Shown here: positions 1 to 8,812 of the stretch, in pieces
Layout: each line of letters starts with the position of its first letter
How positions within the stretch are numbered: position 1 is the first letter of the stretch
Assembly: GCA_022787425.1 (NCBI GenBank)
Contig: JALFWB010000037.1
Location: 1 to 64,000 of the forward strand
From: Akkermansia sp.
Lineage (GTDB): Bacteria; Verrucomicrobiota; Verrucomicrobiia; Verrucomicrobiales; Akkermansiaceae
Length of the DNA stretch: 64,000 nt
Direction of reading: 5' to 3'
The notes under the pieces: generated by a model
Told to the model about the DNA's origin: nothing
Database searches by the model: none
What the model saw: only the letters and a program-made list of their open reading frames with translations
Made by a program: the position numbers and the translations under genes

Positions 1-141
1 GGAAAATAGGCGTAAAATACTCCCATATTATGTTTCAAAGCGCACGAATAGCAACCTTTGTGTATATTCGTTCACTTCGTTGATAAAATAAGGCCCTTTC
101 GTGGGATCAGGTCGTTTTTCGGAGACTTATTGGAAGTCCCC
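1..141 (+). mobile_element. Right end of an IS5-family insertion sequence (partial)
   Basis: The last 18 bases (124-141) are the exact reverse complement of 63069-63086, which is the left end of an IS5-family element at the other edge of the window. This identifies 1-141 as the right terminus of a related copy. The inner sequence does not match the transposase-start side of the other copy, so the copy here should run rightwards, with its transposase body lying before position 1. A frame is open from 3 to a TGA at 81-83 and may be the last codons of that transposase; this is unverified. The element ends directly against the wecE-like coding sequence. Confidence 0.7.
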
Positions 142-142
142 C

Positions 143-1042
143 TTTGTCTCAACGGTCAATGCGTTTGTCATGCAGGGGGCTGTGCCGGTGTTCATCGATG
201 TGAACCCGGAGACGATGAACATGGATGAGACGAAGATTGAGGCTGCCATCACGCCGCGCACCAAGGTGATTGTGCCCGTACACTACGCGGGTGTGGGCTG
301 TGAGATGGACACCATCATGGACATCGCGCAGCGGCACAATCTCTTGGTGGTGGAGGATGCGGCGCAGGGCGTGTGCGCGACATACAAAGGCAAGTACCTC
401 GGCACCATCGGGCATTTCGGTTGCTACAGCTTCCATGAGACCAAGAATTTCATCTCCGGAGAAGGCGGAGCCGTCCTCATCAACGATGAACGATTCATGG
501 AACGTGCGGAGATTATCCGCGAGAAAGGCACCAACAGAAGCCAATTCTTCCGAGGCATGGTGGACAAATATACTTGGGTCGACATCGGCTCCAGTTACCT
601 GCCCGGCGAGCTGATTGCCGCCTTCCTGTATGCCCAGTTGGAGGAATCCGACAAAATCAGTACCAAACGTCTCTCCATTTGGCAACAGTACCATGAACTT
701 CTCGCACCGCTCGAGGAAAAGGGTCTGCTGCGCCGCCCCGTCATCCCCGACACCTGCGGACACAACGCCCACATGTATTACATCCTACTGAAGGATCTGA
801 AAACCCGAACCGAGCTGATTGCCCACCTCAAGGCGAACGGCATCTCCGCCGTCTTCCACTATGTTCCCCTGCACAACGCGCCCAAGGGCATCGAACTCTG
901 CGGCGGCAAGGCCCCTTCCCTCCCCCTCACCGAGGAATACGCCGACCGCCTTCTCCGCCTGCCCTGCTACTATGAGCTGGCCCCGGAGGATGTAACCTAT
1001 GTTTGCCGCTGCGTGGAAGACTTCCTGAGCAGGGGGTGCTGA
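143..1042 (+). pseudogene. wecE: wecE-like dTDP-4-amino-4,6-dideoxygalactose transaminase, 5' end removed by IS
   Basis: The 299 codons from 143 match WecE/RffA, a PLP-dependent sugar aminotransferase that makes dTDP-4-amino-4,6-dideoxygalactose for surface polysaccharide. Visible hallmarks are FVST at the junction, VVEDAAQG, the Schiff-base lysine region SFHETKN, and REKGTNRSQFFRG. The E. coli enzyme has about 376 residues, so roughly the first 75 are missing. A GTG at 101 keeps the frame open but its first 14 codons lie in the IS end, and an in-frame TAA lies at 89-91. The truncated fold lacks its N-terminal part and is almost certainly inactive. Convergent with the GT25 operon, which fits a lipopolysaccharide or O-antigen locus. 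Confidence 0.85.
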
Positions 1043-1116
1043 GCCAGCCAACACGACGGGACCTCCGAATGCACGGGCGCCCCGCTGAAAAACAGTTATC
1101 CACCACAACTACCACC

Positions 1117-1968
1117 TCACCTCTTCTTCTTTCTGAGGCCGGGGAGGCCGAGGAGGTAGTTGCGGGTGAGGGTGTAGAGAGAATTGGTGCGGATTTTGAG
1201 GGCGCGAAGGGGTGAGGTAAGGCGACGAGTGAGGGTGAGAGGCAAGGGTGGACGGCGGCAGAGCATGGAGGAGAGGTCTCCCTCGGCGGTGCTGATGTCG
1301 GAGACGGCACCGGATTGATTGATGAGGGTGGGGTAGACGAGGTAGGTGGCCACGTCCGATCGGGTGCTGATGTAGGCGCGCAAAAAGGTATCGTAGGCGC
1401 GGTAGCGGGCGACCCACGGCCAGAGAGCGGGCCCCTCCTGCGGGAGCATACGGAGGATCAGGTCATACAACTCTTCCGATATCATATAGGCATGCGTGGT
1501 TAGCACCCCCTCTGTACGCCAGAGGGAAAAATTCTGCTGCGCGGCGAGTTGAACGCCGTGAGGGTTGGGCTTATGGTAGCCGAGGTAGAAGAGGAAGGGG
1601 CCGGTGAGGGAGGAGAGGGATTCTGCCACGAACGACTGCCCTTGCTGCCAGGCGGGGGTAAACTCGGCATCATCCTCCAGGATGAGGACACGGCGGTAGC
1701 CCTGCTGCTTGGCAAATGCGATGGCGCGGCGGTGCGAAGCAGCGCAGCCTGCCACACCAGCCCACTGGCGCGCCTTGCTTTCCGTGCGCTTGCGGAACCA
1801 CGGTTTCTCCCCGTAGCCCGGCAGCTCCACCCCCGGTACAGCGCTGATGCGGTGCAGACGCTCCGGGGGAATCAGCCCCTCCACCGAGCGTTGGAAAGCC
1901 TGCCAGCGGTCCACACTGCGGTCCATATTAATCACCAGCACCGCCTCTACGTAATCCCAAATATCCAT
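1117..1968 (-). CDS. Glycosyltransferase family 25 (LPS biosynthesis type)
   Basis: A 283-residue protein with the GT25 layout: an N-terminal strand with VLVINMDRSVDRW, then a GCAASHRRA segment, then the metal/nucleotide motif LILEDDAEF. The family transfers a sugar (often galactose) from a nucleotide donor to the lipopolysaccharide core or a surface glycan at the cytoplasmic face of the membrane. The C-terminal tail after residue about 240 is basic and unlike the catalytic core. It is the last gene of a three-gene operon; its ATG overlaps the stop of the cupin gene by one base (TAATG). The acceptor cannot be deduced. Confidence 0.82.
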   Translation of the reverse strand: MDIWDYVEAVLVINMDRSVDRWQAFQRSVEGLIPPERLHRISAVPGVELPGYGEKPWFRKRTESKARQWAGVAGCAASHRRAIAFAKQQGYRRVLILEDDAEFTPAWQQGQSFVAESLSSLTGPFLFYLGYHKPNPHGVQLAAQQNFSLWRTEGVLTTHAYMISEELYDLILRMLPQEGPALWPWVARYRAYDTFLRAYISTRSDVATYLVYPTLINQSGAVSDISTAEGDLSSMLCRRPPLPLTLTRRLTSPLRALKIRTNSLYTLTRNYLLGLPGLRKKKR

Positions 1969-2330
1969 TATTCTCCCCTTTCGTAATCGTCTTCCAGCCG
2001 TTCGATATCCTCCTCCGACAAATCATCCCCCAGTTGCACCTCCACCACAGCGACCGGGCGGCGGGTACGATTACCGAGGCGATGCCAAGCACGGCACGGA
2101 ATGTAAATAGAGTCACCGGGATTGAGCTCGAACTCCTCCTGACCGAGCTGCACGGTAGCCGTACCGGAGGTCACAATCCAGCGCTCAGCCCGCTTGAAAT
2201 GGCGCTGCAGAGAGAGGCGGCTGCGCGGATTGATCTCCAAGTACTTAACCACAGCCCCGCGTTGCACGGCCAGCACACGCCAGTACCCCCAAGGCCTTCC
2301 GGCACTTTCTCCGTTGGTATAAGCTATCAT
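1968..2330 (-). CDS. Cupin protein, mannose-6-phosphate isomerase type II-like domain
   Basis: A 120-residue single-domain cupin resembling the C-terminal isomerase half of bifunctional ManC/AlgA enzymes: RPWGYWRVL near the start, SLQRHFKRAERW (metal-binding His/Glu of cupin motif 1), then GDSIYIPCRAWHRLGN (motif 2). Stand-alone versions occur in polysaccharide loci, where they probably isomerise a phosphorylated hexose. It lies between the nucleotidyltransferase gene (6-base gap) and the GT25 gene (1-base overlap), so the three are surely cotranscribed. The acidic tail (EEDIERLEDDYERGE) is ordinary. The substrate is inference. Confidence 0.75.
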   Translation of the reverse strand: MIAYTNGESAGRPWGYWRVLAVQRGAVVKYLEINPRSRLSLQRHFKRAERWIVTSGTATVQLGQEEFELNPGDSIYIPCRAWHRLGNRTRRPVAVVEVQLGDDLSEEDIERLEDDYERGE

Positions 2331-2336
2331 ATACGC

Positions 2337-2756
2337 CTACTTCCCTAATTCTGCACGAATCGACGTTGTAGAACGCGTCGGCAAGCCACCGTGCGGCACG
2401 CGCTTACTCGTCACATAACGAATTCCCTTCGACTCCACGAAGGCCTTTTTTTCATCTCCCGTACCATCCTCATTCACGAAGAAAATATCAGGCTTCACGA
2501 CATCGAGCAGCGGGGCAAAATCCAACACCTTCCCGGTATCCGGGCCTATATAAACCTTCTTCACGAAACGGATGGCCTCCAACATATACTTACGCTCCTG
2601 CTCATTGTAAACGGTGTCCCTGTTTTTAAGAGCACGCACCGTTGCGTCCGAGCCGAGGGAGACGTACACCTCCCCATACGATGCGGCCTCCTCCAGAAAG
2701 GCGATATGACCGCTGTGCAGGACATCAAAACAACCGGAAACGAAAACTTTTGCCAT
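2337..2756 (-). CDS. Cytidylyltransferase/adenylyltransferase family protein (RfaE2/TagD-like)
   Basis: A 139-residue nucleotidyltransferase of the HxGH class. The HSGH signature lies in FVSGCFDVLHSGH near the N-terminus and the distal STTSIR motif (equivalent of ISTTxxR) near the C-terminus. Such enzymes activate a sugar or polyol phosphate with CTP or ATP; relatives are RfaE2 (ADP-heptose) and TagD (CDP-glycerol). The location with a cupin isomerase and GT25 suggests it makes an activated sugar for surface glycan. First gene of the operon, with a good promoter placed 12 bases before the ATG. The exact substrate cannot be told. Confidence 0.8.
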   Translation of the reverse strand: MAKVFVSGCFDVLHSGHIAFLEEAASYGEVYVSLGSDATVRALKNRDTVYNEQERKYMLEAIRFVKKVYIGPDTGKVLDFAPLLDVVKPDIFFVNEDGTGDEKKAFVESKGIRYVTSKRVPHGGLPTRSTTSIRAELGK

Positions 2757-2767
2757 AAGCCGAACAA

Positions 2768-2796
2768 ATGATAGCGCGAACGGCGGTGCAAGTCAA
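2768..2796 (-). promoter_or_regulatory. Predicted sigma-70 promoter of the nucleotidyltransferase-cupin-GT25 operon
   Basis: Reading the minus strand: TTGACT at 2796-2791, a 17-base spacer, and TATCAT at 2773-2768. Only 11 bases separate the -10 box from the ATG at 2756, giving a predicted leader of about 4-5 bases. Confidence 0.6.
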
Positions 2797-2821
2797 GCCC
2801 TATGTGGCGAGACCTGCACAA

Positions 2822-2849
2822 AGCCCCCTCCCGGCGCGCGGGAGGGGGC
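2822..2849 (-). terminator. GC-rich hairpin after the dehydrogenase gene
   Basis: GCCCCCTCCC (2823-2832) pairs with GGGAGGGGGC (2840-2849). On the minus strand it is followed by only TTTG, so the termination signal is weak. It sits just past the stop of the minus-strand gene ending at 2865. Confidence 0.45.
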
Positions 2850-2864
2850 CCCGAAAACGCAACC

Positions 2865-4091
2865 TCAGCGGGTGACCGTCAGCCCCTCCGCCTGCTCCTG
2901 AGTCAGCTCAATGCAATTCCACGGCAAGCCGTAGCGGTTGAGGGCCTCCATGAACGGATCCGGGTCATTCTGCTCCATATTGAAGACCCCTGCCCCGCTC
3001 CAAAGCCCGGAGAGGATCATGCGCCCACCGATAGCCGCCGGCACACCCGTGGTGTAAGAGATAGCTTGGGAGCCCACCTCCTCAAAGCACTTCTCGTGAT
3101 CACAGATATTATAAATGTAAACAGCCTTGTACTTACCGTCCTTCTTACCCTGAATCACGCAACCGATGCAGGTGCGCCCATGGGTCGTCTTACCCAAGTC
3201 ACCCGGGTTGGGCAATACCGCCTTGAGGAATTGAAGGGGCACGATCTCCACCCCATTGTACATGACCGGGTCAATGCGCGTCATGCCCACATTCTTCAGC
3301 ACCGTGAGATGATTGATATAATTCGGCGAGAAACTCATCCAGAACTGCGCCCGCTTGATGGTGGGAATGTGCTTCACCAAGGACTCCATCTCCTCGTGGT
3401 ACATGCGGTAAATCTCATAAGTACCCACCCCCTCCGGGCAGGAGAACGGGCGGTGCAGGCTCATGGGCGGCGTCTCGCGGAAATCCCCGTCCTCCCAGTG
3501 GCGGCAGGGGGCCGACACCTCGCGAATGTTGATCTCCGGGTTAAAGTTTGTTGCGAAAGCCTGACCATGGTCACCACCGTTCACATCAATGATATCGAGG
3601 TACTCAATCTCATCGAAATGATGCTTGAGGGCCCAAGCGGTGTACACATTGGTCACACCCGGATCGAAACCGGAACCCATGAGCGCGTAGAGACCTGCCT
3701 TGCGGTAGCGCTCATCGTAGGCCCACTGCCACTTGTACTCAAACTTCGCCACATCGCGCGGCTCATAGTTAGCCGTGTCCATGTAATGCACCCCGGCCTC
3801 CAAGCAGGCATCCATCAGCGGCAAGTCCTGGTAAGGCAGCGCCACGTTGAGCAGCAAATCGGGTCGGATCTGCCGCAGGAGAGCCACCGTCTGCTCCACA
3901 TCATCGGCATCCACCGCGTGGGTGGTAATGTGCACCCCCTCGCGCGCCAGCACATCCGCCGCAATGGCATCGCACTTACTCTTTGTGCGGGAGGCCAAGT
4001 GGATCTCGCCGTACACATCCGACATCTGCGCGCACTTGTGGGCCACCACATGCCCCACACCACCGGCTCCGATAATGAGAACTTTCTTCAT
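2865..4091 (-). CDS. Saccharopine dehydrogenase family protein, carboxynorspermidine synthase-like
   Basis: A 408-residue oxidoreductase with an N-terminal Rossmann motif (VLIIGAGGVGHVVAHK) and the saccharopine-dehydrogenase C-terminal domain (GSGFDPGVTNVYTAWA, NGGDHG). The whole pattern resembles carboxynorspermidine/carboxyspermidine dehydrogenase, which reductively condenses aspartate semialdehyde with a diamine using NADPH for polyamine synthesis. The start at 4091 was chosen because MKKVLIIGAGG is the natural N-terminus and a promoter lies immediately upstream; longer frames extend 62 codons through that promoter. No carboxynorspermidine decarboxylase gene is in the window, so pathway assignment rests on family resemblance. 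Confidence 0.78.
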   Translation of the reverse strand: MKKVLIIGAGGVGHVVAHKCAQMSDVYGEIHLASRTKSKCDAIAADVLAREGVHITTHAVDADDVEQTVALLRQIRPDLLLNVALPYQDLPLMDACLEAGVHYMDTANYEPRDVAKFEYKWQWAYDERYRKAGLYALMGSGFDPGVTNVYTAWALKHHFDEIEYLDIIDVNGGDHGQAFATNFNPEINIREVSAPCRHWEDGDFRETPPMSLHRPFSCPEGVGTYEIYRMYHEEMESLVKHIPTIKRAQFWMSFSPNYINHLTVLKNVGMTRIDPVMYNGVEIVPLQFLKAVLPNPGDLGKTTHGRTCIGCVIQGKKDGKYKAVYIYNICDHEKCFEEVGSQAISYTTGVPAAIGGRMILSGLWSGAGVFNMEQNDPDPFMEALNRYGLPWNCIELTQEQAEGLTVTR

Positions 4092-4100
4092 ACCGCGCGC

Positions 4101-4129
4101 AGTTTGCCCCAAAAGCGGCAGAATGTCAA
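4101..4129 (-). promoter_or_regulatory. Predicted promoter of the carboxynorspermidine synthase-like gene
   Basis: Minus strand TTGACA (4129-4124), 17-base spacer, CAAACT (4106-4101), then 9 bases to the ATG at 4091. Predicted leader about 2 bases. Confidence 0.55.
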
Positions 4130-4247
4130 GAACATAGTCACCCCGACAGCAGAATTTCCCCCGATAAACGAAGGATGATAGGCGGAACATCCCGAGCCGA
4201 CTTTCTGCGGCATGATACAGATTGAGCTTTATTAACGCCCGAATTTG

Positions 4248-4256
4248 TGGTATAAT
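4248..4256 (+). promoter_or_regulatory. Extended -10 promoter of the clpP operon
   Basis: TGG followed by TATAAT (4251-4256) is a perfect extended -10 element. No good -35 is present at 17 bases. The clpP ATG is at 4270, so the leader would be about 6 bases and no Shine-Dalgarno sequence is seen. Confidence 0.55.
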
Positions 4257-4269
4257 CCGGCGCAGAGAT

Positions 4270-4878
4270 ATGAACACGCCGAAGAATTACTACATACCCA
4301 CCGTCATTGAGAAAACGAGCCAAGGCGAGCGAGCCTACGACATTTACTCCCGCCTGCTGTTGGACCGCGTCATCTTCATCGGCACAGAGATTGACGACAC
4401 CGTAGCGAACTCCGTGATTGCGCAGCTGCTGTTTCTGCAGATGACGGAGCCCAAAAAGGACATCCACCTCTACATCAACTCCCCCGGCGGCTCGGTCACG
4501 GCAGGGCTGGCCATCTACGACACGATGCAGTTCATCTCCTGCGATGTGAACACCTACTGCATCGGCATAGCGGCCTCCATGGCCTCCGTTCTGCTGGCTG
4601 CGGGCACCAAGGGCAAACGCTTCTGCCTGCCGAACGCCCATGTGATGATTCACCAAGTGCGCGGCGGTGCCCAGGGCACGGCGGCCGATGTAGCACGCAC
4701 CATCAACTTTATGTTCAGCTTGGATGAGCGCCTCACCGGCATTTTGGCCAAGCATACCGGCAAGACCCCGGAGGTGGTGAAAAAGGACCAGGACCGCGAC
4801 AATTATATGACAGCGGAGGAATCCGTTGCCTATGGTCTGGTGGACCGCATCCTGAGCCACAAACCCGCAACCAAGTAA
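4270..4878 (+). CDS. clpP: ATP-dependent Clp protease proteolytic subunit ClpP
   Basis: A 202-residue serine peptidase of the ClpP family, which forms the barrel that degrades proteins fed by ClpX. The catalytic serine lies in IAASMASVL (Ser103), the histidine in HVMIHQ (His128), and the aspartate is expected in the helix after [16 protein letters not shown] is the oxyanion region. The start at 4270 gives the usual family length and follows an extended -10 promoter; an upstream in-frame ATG at 4222 lies before the promoter. clpX begins 6 bases after the stop, so the protease and its unfoldase are cotranscribed, with tsaD following. Confidence 0.96.
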   Translation: MNTPKNYYIPTVIEKTSQGERAYDIYSRLLLDRVIFIGTEIDDTVANSVIAQLLFLQMTEPKKDIHLYINSPGGSVTAGLAIYDTMQFISCDVNTYCIGIAASMASVLLAAGTKGKRFCLPNAHVMIHQVRGGAQGTAADVARTINFMFSLDERLTGILAKHTGKTPEVVKKDQDRDNYMTAEESVAYGLVDRILSHKPATK

Positions 4879-4884
4879 GCCGCC

Positions 4885-6216
4885 ATGGCCAAGCGTCCCC
4901 AACCGAAAAAGCAGTGCGCTCTGTGCGGCGAGTACCAGAGCGAGGGGCGTCCCATGTTGGAGCTGGGCCCCGTGAACATCTGCTTCCAGTGCATGGAGCA
5001 CCTCAACTACCGAATGTTCACCTCCGACTTCGGCTCCATTGCCTGTGAACGCGTCTCGCGCCTCATCCAAAACACCCACCCCGAGGTGATGGAAGGGATG
5101 GAGAAGGACAACTCACCCGTGCTGGCCGTGCAGACGAAGGCCATCTCCGACCTCCCCACGCCGGAAGAGATGCACAAGGAGCTGGACAACTACGTCATCG
5201 GGCAGGACTCGGCCAAGAAAACCCTCTGCGTAGCGGTGTATAACCACTACATGCGACTGCGGCAGACGGCGGATGATGACGGCACGGAGATCGAGAAGAG
5301 CAACATCATCATGGCCGGCACCACCGGCTCCGGCAAAACGCTGCTGGCCAAGACCCTGGCCCGCATTCTGGATGTACCCTTCTGCATTGCAGATGCCACC
5401 ACCCTGACGGAGGCAGGCTATGTTGGCGAGGATGTGGAAAACATCATCCTGCGCCTACTGCAGGCGGCGGATATGAACGTAGCTAAGGCCGAGCGCGGCA
5501 TCATCTACGTGGACGAGATTGACAAAATCGGACGCAAGACGCAAAACGTCAGCATCACCCGCGATGTATCCGGCGAAGGCGTGCAGCAGGCCCTGCTGAA
5601 GATCATCGAAGGCACGGAAGCCAACATCCCGCCCAAGGGAGGCCGCAAGCACCCGGATGAAAAATACATCAAGGTGAACACCCAGAACATCCTCTTCATC
5701 TGCGGCGGAGCCTTTGTGGGCCTGCAGGACATCATCCGCAAGCGCCTCGGCTCCTCCACCCTCGGCTTCGCCAGCATCGAGGAAGGTCGTGACACAAAGG
5801 AATACACGGAGGAAGAAGTGCTGTCCAAAGCCATGCCGGAGGACTTCTTCCAGTTCGGCATGATACCCGAGCTCATCGGCCGTCTGCCGATTTTCGCACC
5901 GCTCACCACCCTGACGGAGGATCAGTTGGTGCAGCTGCTGACGGAGCCGCGCAACGCGCTGGTCAAGCAGTACACCAAGCTGCTGGGCATGAGCGGTGTG
6001 AAACTGAAGGTCGAGAAACCGGCCCTCCGTGCCATGGCCAAGCAAGCCATCGCATGCGGCACCGGTGCACGCGCCCTGCGGGGCATCTTCGAGAAACTGA
6101 TGCTGGATGTGATGTACAAGGCCCCGGGCGACAAGACAATCGACACCATCACCATCACCGAGGACGTGGTACTCGGCAAGAGCACGCCCCGCATCAAGCG
6201 CAAACAAAAGGCCTGA
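4885..6216 (+). CDS. clpX: ATP-dependent Clp protease ATP-binding subunit ClpX
   Basis: A 443-residue AAA+ unfoldase. The N-terminal C4 zinc-binding domain has cysteines at about residues 11, 14, 33 and 36. Walker A is GTTGSGKT, Walker B is IIYVDEIDK, and a pore-loop type YVGEDVE segment follows TEAG. It recognises tagged substrates and threads them into ClpP. Length and order match the family. It is the middle gene of clpP-clpX-tsaD, with gaps of 6 and 3 bases. No odd residues were noticed. Confidence 0.97.
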   Translation: MAKRPQPKKQCALCGEYQSEGRPMLELGPVNICFQCMEHLNYRMFTSDFGSIACERVSRLIQNTHPEVMEGMEKDNSPVLAVQTKAISDLPTPEEMHKELDNYVIGQDSAKKTLCVAVYNHYMRLRQTADDDGTEIEKSNIIMAGTTGSGKTLLAKTLARILDVPFCIADATTLTEAGYVGEDVENIILRLLQAADMNVAKAERGIIYVDEIDKIGRKTQNVSITRDVSGEGVQQALLKIIEGTEANIPPKGGRKHPDEKYIKVNTQNILFICGGAFVGLQDIIRKRLGSSTLGFASIEEGRDTKEYTEEEVLSKAMPEDFFQFGMIPELIGRLPIFAPLTTLTEDQLVQLLTEPRNALVKQYTKLLGMSGVKLKVEKPALRAMAKQAIACGTGARALRGIFEKLMLDVMYKAPGDKTIDTITITEDVVLGKSTPRIKRKQKA

Positions 6217-6219
6217 TCC

Positions 6220-7266
6220 ATGCTCGTTCTCGGCATAGAGTCCAGTTGCGACGAGACGGCGGCGGCACTGATCGAGGAGCAGGGCGGGCAGCCCGTGCTC
6301 CTCAGTTCCGTTATCTCCACGCAGATTCCCCTGCATCGGTTATACGGCGGCGTCATTCCGGAGCTGGCCTCGCGCAACCACTCCACCAACCTCCCCGGCG
6401 TGCTGCAGGAGGCACTGGAGAAGGCCGGGCGCAGCATTCACCAGGTGGATGTCTTTGCCGCAACCGCCGGTCCCGGGCTGGTGGCAGCCCTGCTGGTAGG
6501 CAACACCGCAGCCAAGGCCCTGGCGGTGGCAGCGGGAAAACCCTACGTTGCCGTCAACCACCTGGAGGGTCACCTACTCTCCCCCTTTGTGCAGCACCCC
6601 GGCGGGCTCGTGCCTCACCTGGGGCTCGTTGTTTCCGGCGGTCACACCCTGCTGGTGCATGTGCGCGGCTGCGGGCAATATGAGCTACTGGGCCGCTCCC
6701 GCGATGACGCCGCAGGTGAGGCCTTCGACAAGGTGGCCAAGATGCTCGACCTCCCCTACCCCGGTGGCCCGGAAATCGACCGCCGAGCCGAGAACGGCGA
6801 CCCGACCCGCTTTGATTTTCCGCGCCCCATGCTGCACGAGGAGCACCTGGATTTCTCCTTCTCCGGGCTCAAGACAGCCGTGCTCTACACCCTGCAGCGG
6901 CTCGCCCCGGGCGGCAATCCGCACCTGTTAGACGAGCAGACACTCTGCGACCTCTGCGCGGGGGTACGCGCAGCGGTGCTGGATGTGCTGCTGCACAAAA
7001 CCCTGCGGGCTGCCGAACTCACCGGGCAGCGCCTTGTGGCCGTCTCCGGCGGTGTCTCCTGCAATGCAGAACTGCGCCGCCGCCTGAGCAGTGCCTGTGC
7101 CGCGCGGGGGCTGACCGCCGTGCTGCCGCCGCCCTCCATCACCACCGATAACGCTGCCATGATTGCCTACGCCGGCATGCTGCGCGCGCAGGCCGGGGAA
7201 TTCTCCGCCCCGGAAACCCCGGTGGACCCGAACCTGAACCTCTGCGGGGCCCGAGCCCGCGCCTGA
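6220..7266 (+). CDS. tsaD: tRNA N6-adenosine threonylcarbamoyltransferase TsaD
   Basis: A 348-residue ASKHA-fold protein of the Kae1/Qri7/TsaD family, which transfers threonylcarbamoyl to A37 of ANN-decoding tRNAs. The N-terminus LGIESSCDET is diagnostic. The metal-binding histidines are in NHLEGHLLSP and the nucleotide-binding region is VSGGHTLL. The C-terminal VSGGVSCN and TDNAAMIAYAG motifs complete the family pattern. The ATG lies 3 bases after the clpX stop. TsaB, TsaC and TsaE are not in the window. Confidence 0.96.
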   Translation: MLVLGIESSCDETAAALIEEQGGQPVLLSSVISTQIPLHRLYGGVIPELASRNHSTNLPGVLQEALEKAGRSIHQVDVFAATAGPGLVAALLVGNTAAKALAVAAGKPYVAVNHLEGHLLSPFVQHPGGLVPHLGLVVSGGHTLLVHVRGCGQYELLGRSRDDAAGEAFDKVAKMLDLPYPGGPEIDRRAENGDPTRFDFPRPMLHEEHLDFSFSGLKTAVLYTLQRLAPGGNPHLLDEQTLCDLCAGVRAAVLDVLLHKTLRAAELTGQRLVAVSGGVSCNAELRRRLSSACAARGLTAVLPPPSITTDNAAMIAYAGMLRAQAGEFSAPETPVDPNLNLCGARARA

Positions 7267-7281
7267 TGTTGACAAGTCACC

Positions 7282-8163
7282 ATGAGCCTGCGCGATAAAC
7301 TGGAGCAAATCCTCCCCGCCCTGCTGCCGGAGTCTGCGGCAGAGGCCATCAAGGGCAAAGAGCTCATCGCGCGCGTGCGGCGTGTGCTGGGCGACACCTA
7401 CTCGGACCGCTCGCTGCTCTCCCGCTTCTCATTCATGGCACTGGATGAAGGCTCCTGCCTGGCCCGAATCCCCGGGGGACAGGGCTATTTTCTGCGCAGC
7501 CCGGAGTCGGAGCACTCCCTGCACAGCATGTTCGAGGACGGAGCCGCGCAGGAGGAAGGCGAGGACCCCGTACACATGGCCCTGGCCACCGCCGTGCGCC
7601 TCTATGATACCGCAGGCCTCGGGGTATTCGTCTACCCGGTAGAGGAGGAAAGCTGGCACCACCCGGACTTGGTGGCCGTGCAGTGGCCCGCCGGGCATTA
7701 CGGAGAGGACGGAGCCTACATCATCGATGACCCGGACGCCGGGCCGACCTACCGTGCCGTGTGCTTGGACTTTGCCGAGGATGCGGACAGCTGCCGCCGC
7801 GCCCTCTACCGCGCCCTGAGCTGCGGCCTGTGGGCAGAGGAAACGGAGCTCCTCCTCTTCGGTTGCGGCGAAAACGAGGATCTGGCGGAGCTGGGAACCC
7901 GCTGGGGCGTGGGCGTGCGCTGCATCGGCTCGGAGGACAACGGCCTGCCGGAGCTGCCGAGGGCGGATGCCATGTTCCGGGCAGATGCCTCAACCGCGCG
8001 GCAACTGCTGCAGAGGCTCCCGCAATGTTTGCTATCCGTCCCTCGGCACCGCCCTGCCCCCTCCCCCCGGTCGGAGGCAGCCTCTCCCGTACTCCGCTGG
8101 GCGGAACAGTGCACCGCCCGGGGCCGCATCGAGCCCTTTGAAATGCGCGTTGCCGCCCATTAG
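7282..8163 (+). CDS. Conserved hypothetical protein downstream of tsaD
   Basis: A 293-residue soluble protein with no family I recognise. The N-terminal 50 residues (MSLRDKLEQILPALLP, then GKELIARVRRVLGDTYSD) look helical and could be a winged-helix-like module. The middle is acidic and rich in aromatic residues (EEESWHHPDLVAVQWPAGHYG). No signal peptide or membrane segment is seen. The gene starts 15 bases after tsaD and 13 bases before the next gene, so it is probably part of the clpP-clpX-tsaD transcript. Base composition matches its neighbours. Confidence 0.7.
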   Translation: MSLRDKLEQILPALLPESAAEAIKGKELIARVRRVLGDTYSDRSLLSRFSFMALDEGSCLARIPGGQGYFLRSPESEHSLHSMFEDGAAQEEGEDPVHMALATAVRLYDTAGLGVFVYPVEEESWHHPDLVAVQWPAGHYGEDGAYIIDDPDAGPTYRAVCLDFAEDADSCRRALYRALSCGLWAEETELLLFGCGENEDLAELGTRWGVGVRCIGSEDNGLPELPRADAMFRADASTARQLLQRLPQCLLSVPRHRPAPSPRSEAASPVLRWAEQCTARGRIEPFEMRVAAH

Positions 8164-8176
8164 CCGCTTTTGAACC

Positions 8177-8803
8177 ATGAGACTCGCCACACTTCTCTAC
8201 CGTTACCGCAACATTCTCATCCTCTTCCTCGGGCTTTACCTGCTCATCACCGCCGGGTTCGACTCCTACCGCACGGGCCGCTATGTCTACCAAGCCATCG
8301 CTGTGGAAGGCACCGTAACGGATTATCGCAAGGTACAGACGAGCTCCTTCATGGAGGTTCTGCGCGCCGGCTACCTCCCCCTGCTGCATGAGGAATTCTA
8401 TCAACCGGTCGTCCTCTTCCGGCTGGAAGGCGGTGCACTGCATGCGCGCCTGATGCAGGAGGACTTAGCCCCCATCCCCTACGAGCGCGGGGATAAGGTA
8501 TCCGTGCTAACGATGCCGAACGACCCGAGCCGCGCAAGACTCTACGATGGACAGCACCTTTGGTTCGGCAATATCCTGCGCCTGGGCCTCGGGGCCATCT
8601 GCGTGTTCTACGGTTACTACGCCATCCGCCGCCTGAAGCGCCGCCCGGCTCCCGCCGCGCCTGCCGCCCCGCGCCGCTCCACCGGAACACGCCGCCGCAG
8701 GAAATCCGCCGAAACGGTGTTGCAGGACGCCGCCGAATTGCTCACGGAGGCCACTGCTGCGCCCGCCAAGAAGCGACGCCGCAGCTCCCGCAGCAAGAAA
8801 TAA
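8177..8803 (+). CDS. DUF3592-like membrane protein with basic C-terminal tail
   Basis: A 208-residue protein with one membrane segment near residues 13-32 (ILILFLGLYLLITAG) and another near 138-155 (ILRLGLGAICVFYGYYAI). Between them lies a small beta-rich external region (VEGTVTDYRK, QPVVLFRLEGG, GDKVSVLTMPNDPSRARLY), the arrangement typical of DUF3592 proteins. Residues from about 160 form a very basic, Ala/Arg/Lys-rich cytosolic tail ending RSSRSKK, which might bind nucleic acid or anionic lipid; that is inference. Last gene before the convergent histidine kinase. Confidence 0.65.
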   Translation: MRLATLLYRYRNILILFLGLYLLITAGFDSYRTGRYVYQAIAVEGTVTDYRKVQTSSFMEVLRAGYLPLLHEEFYQPVVLFRLEGGALHARLMQEDLAPIPYERGDKVSVLTMPNDPSRARLYDGQHLWFGNILRLGLGAICVFYGYYAIRRLKRRPAPAAPAAPRRSTGTRRRRKSAETVLQDAAELLTEATAAPAKKRRRSSRSKK

Positions 8804-8812
8804 CCACCCCGC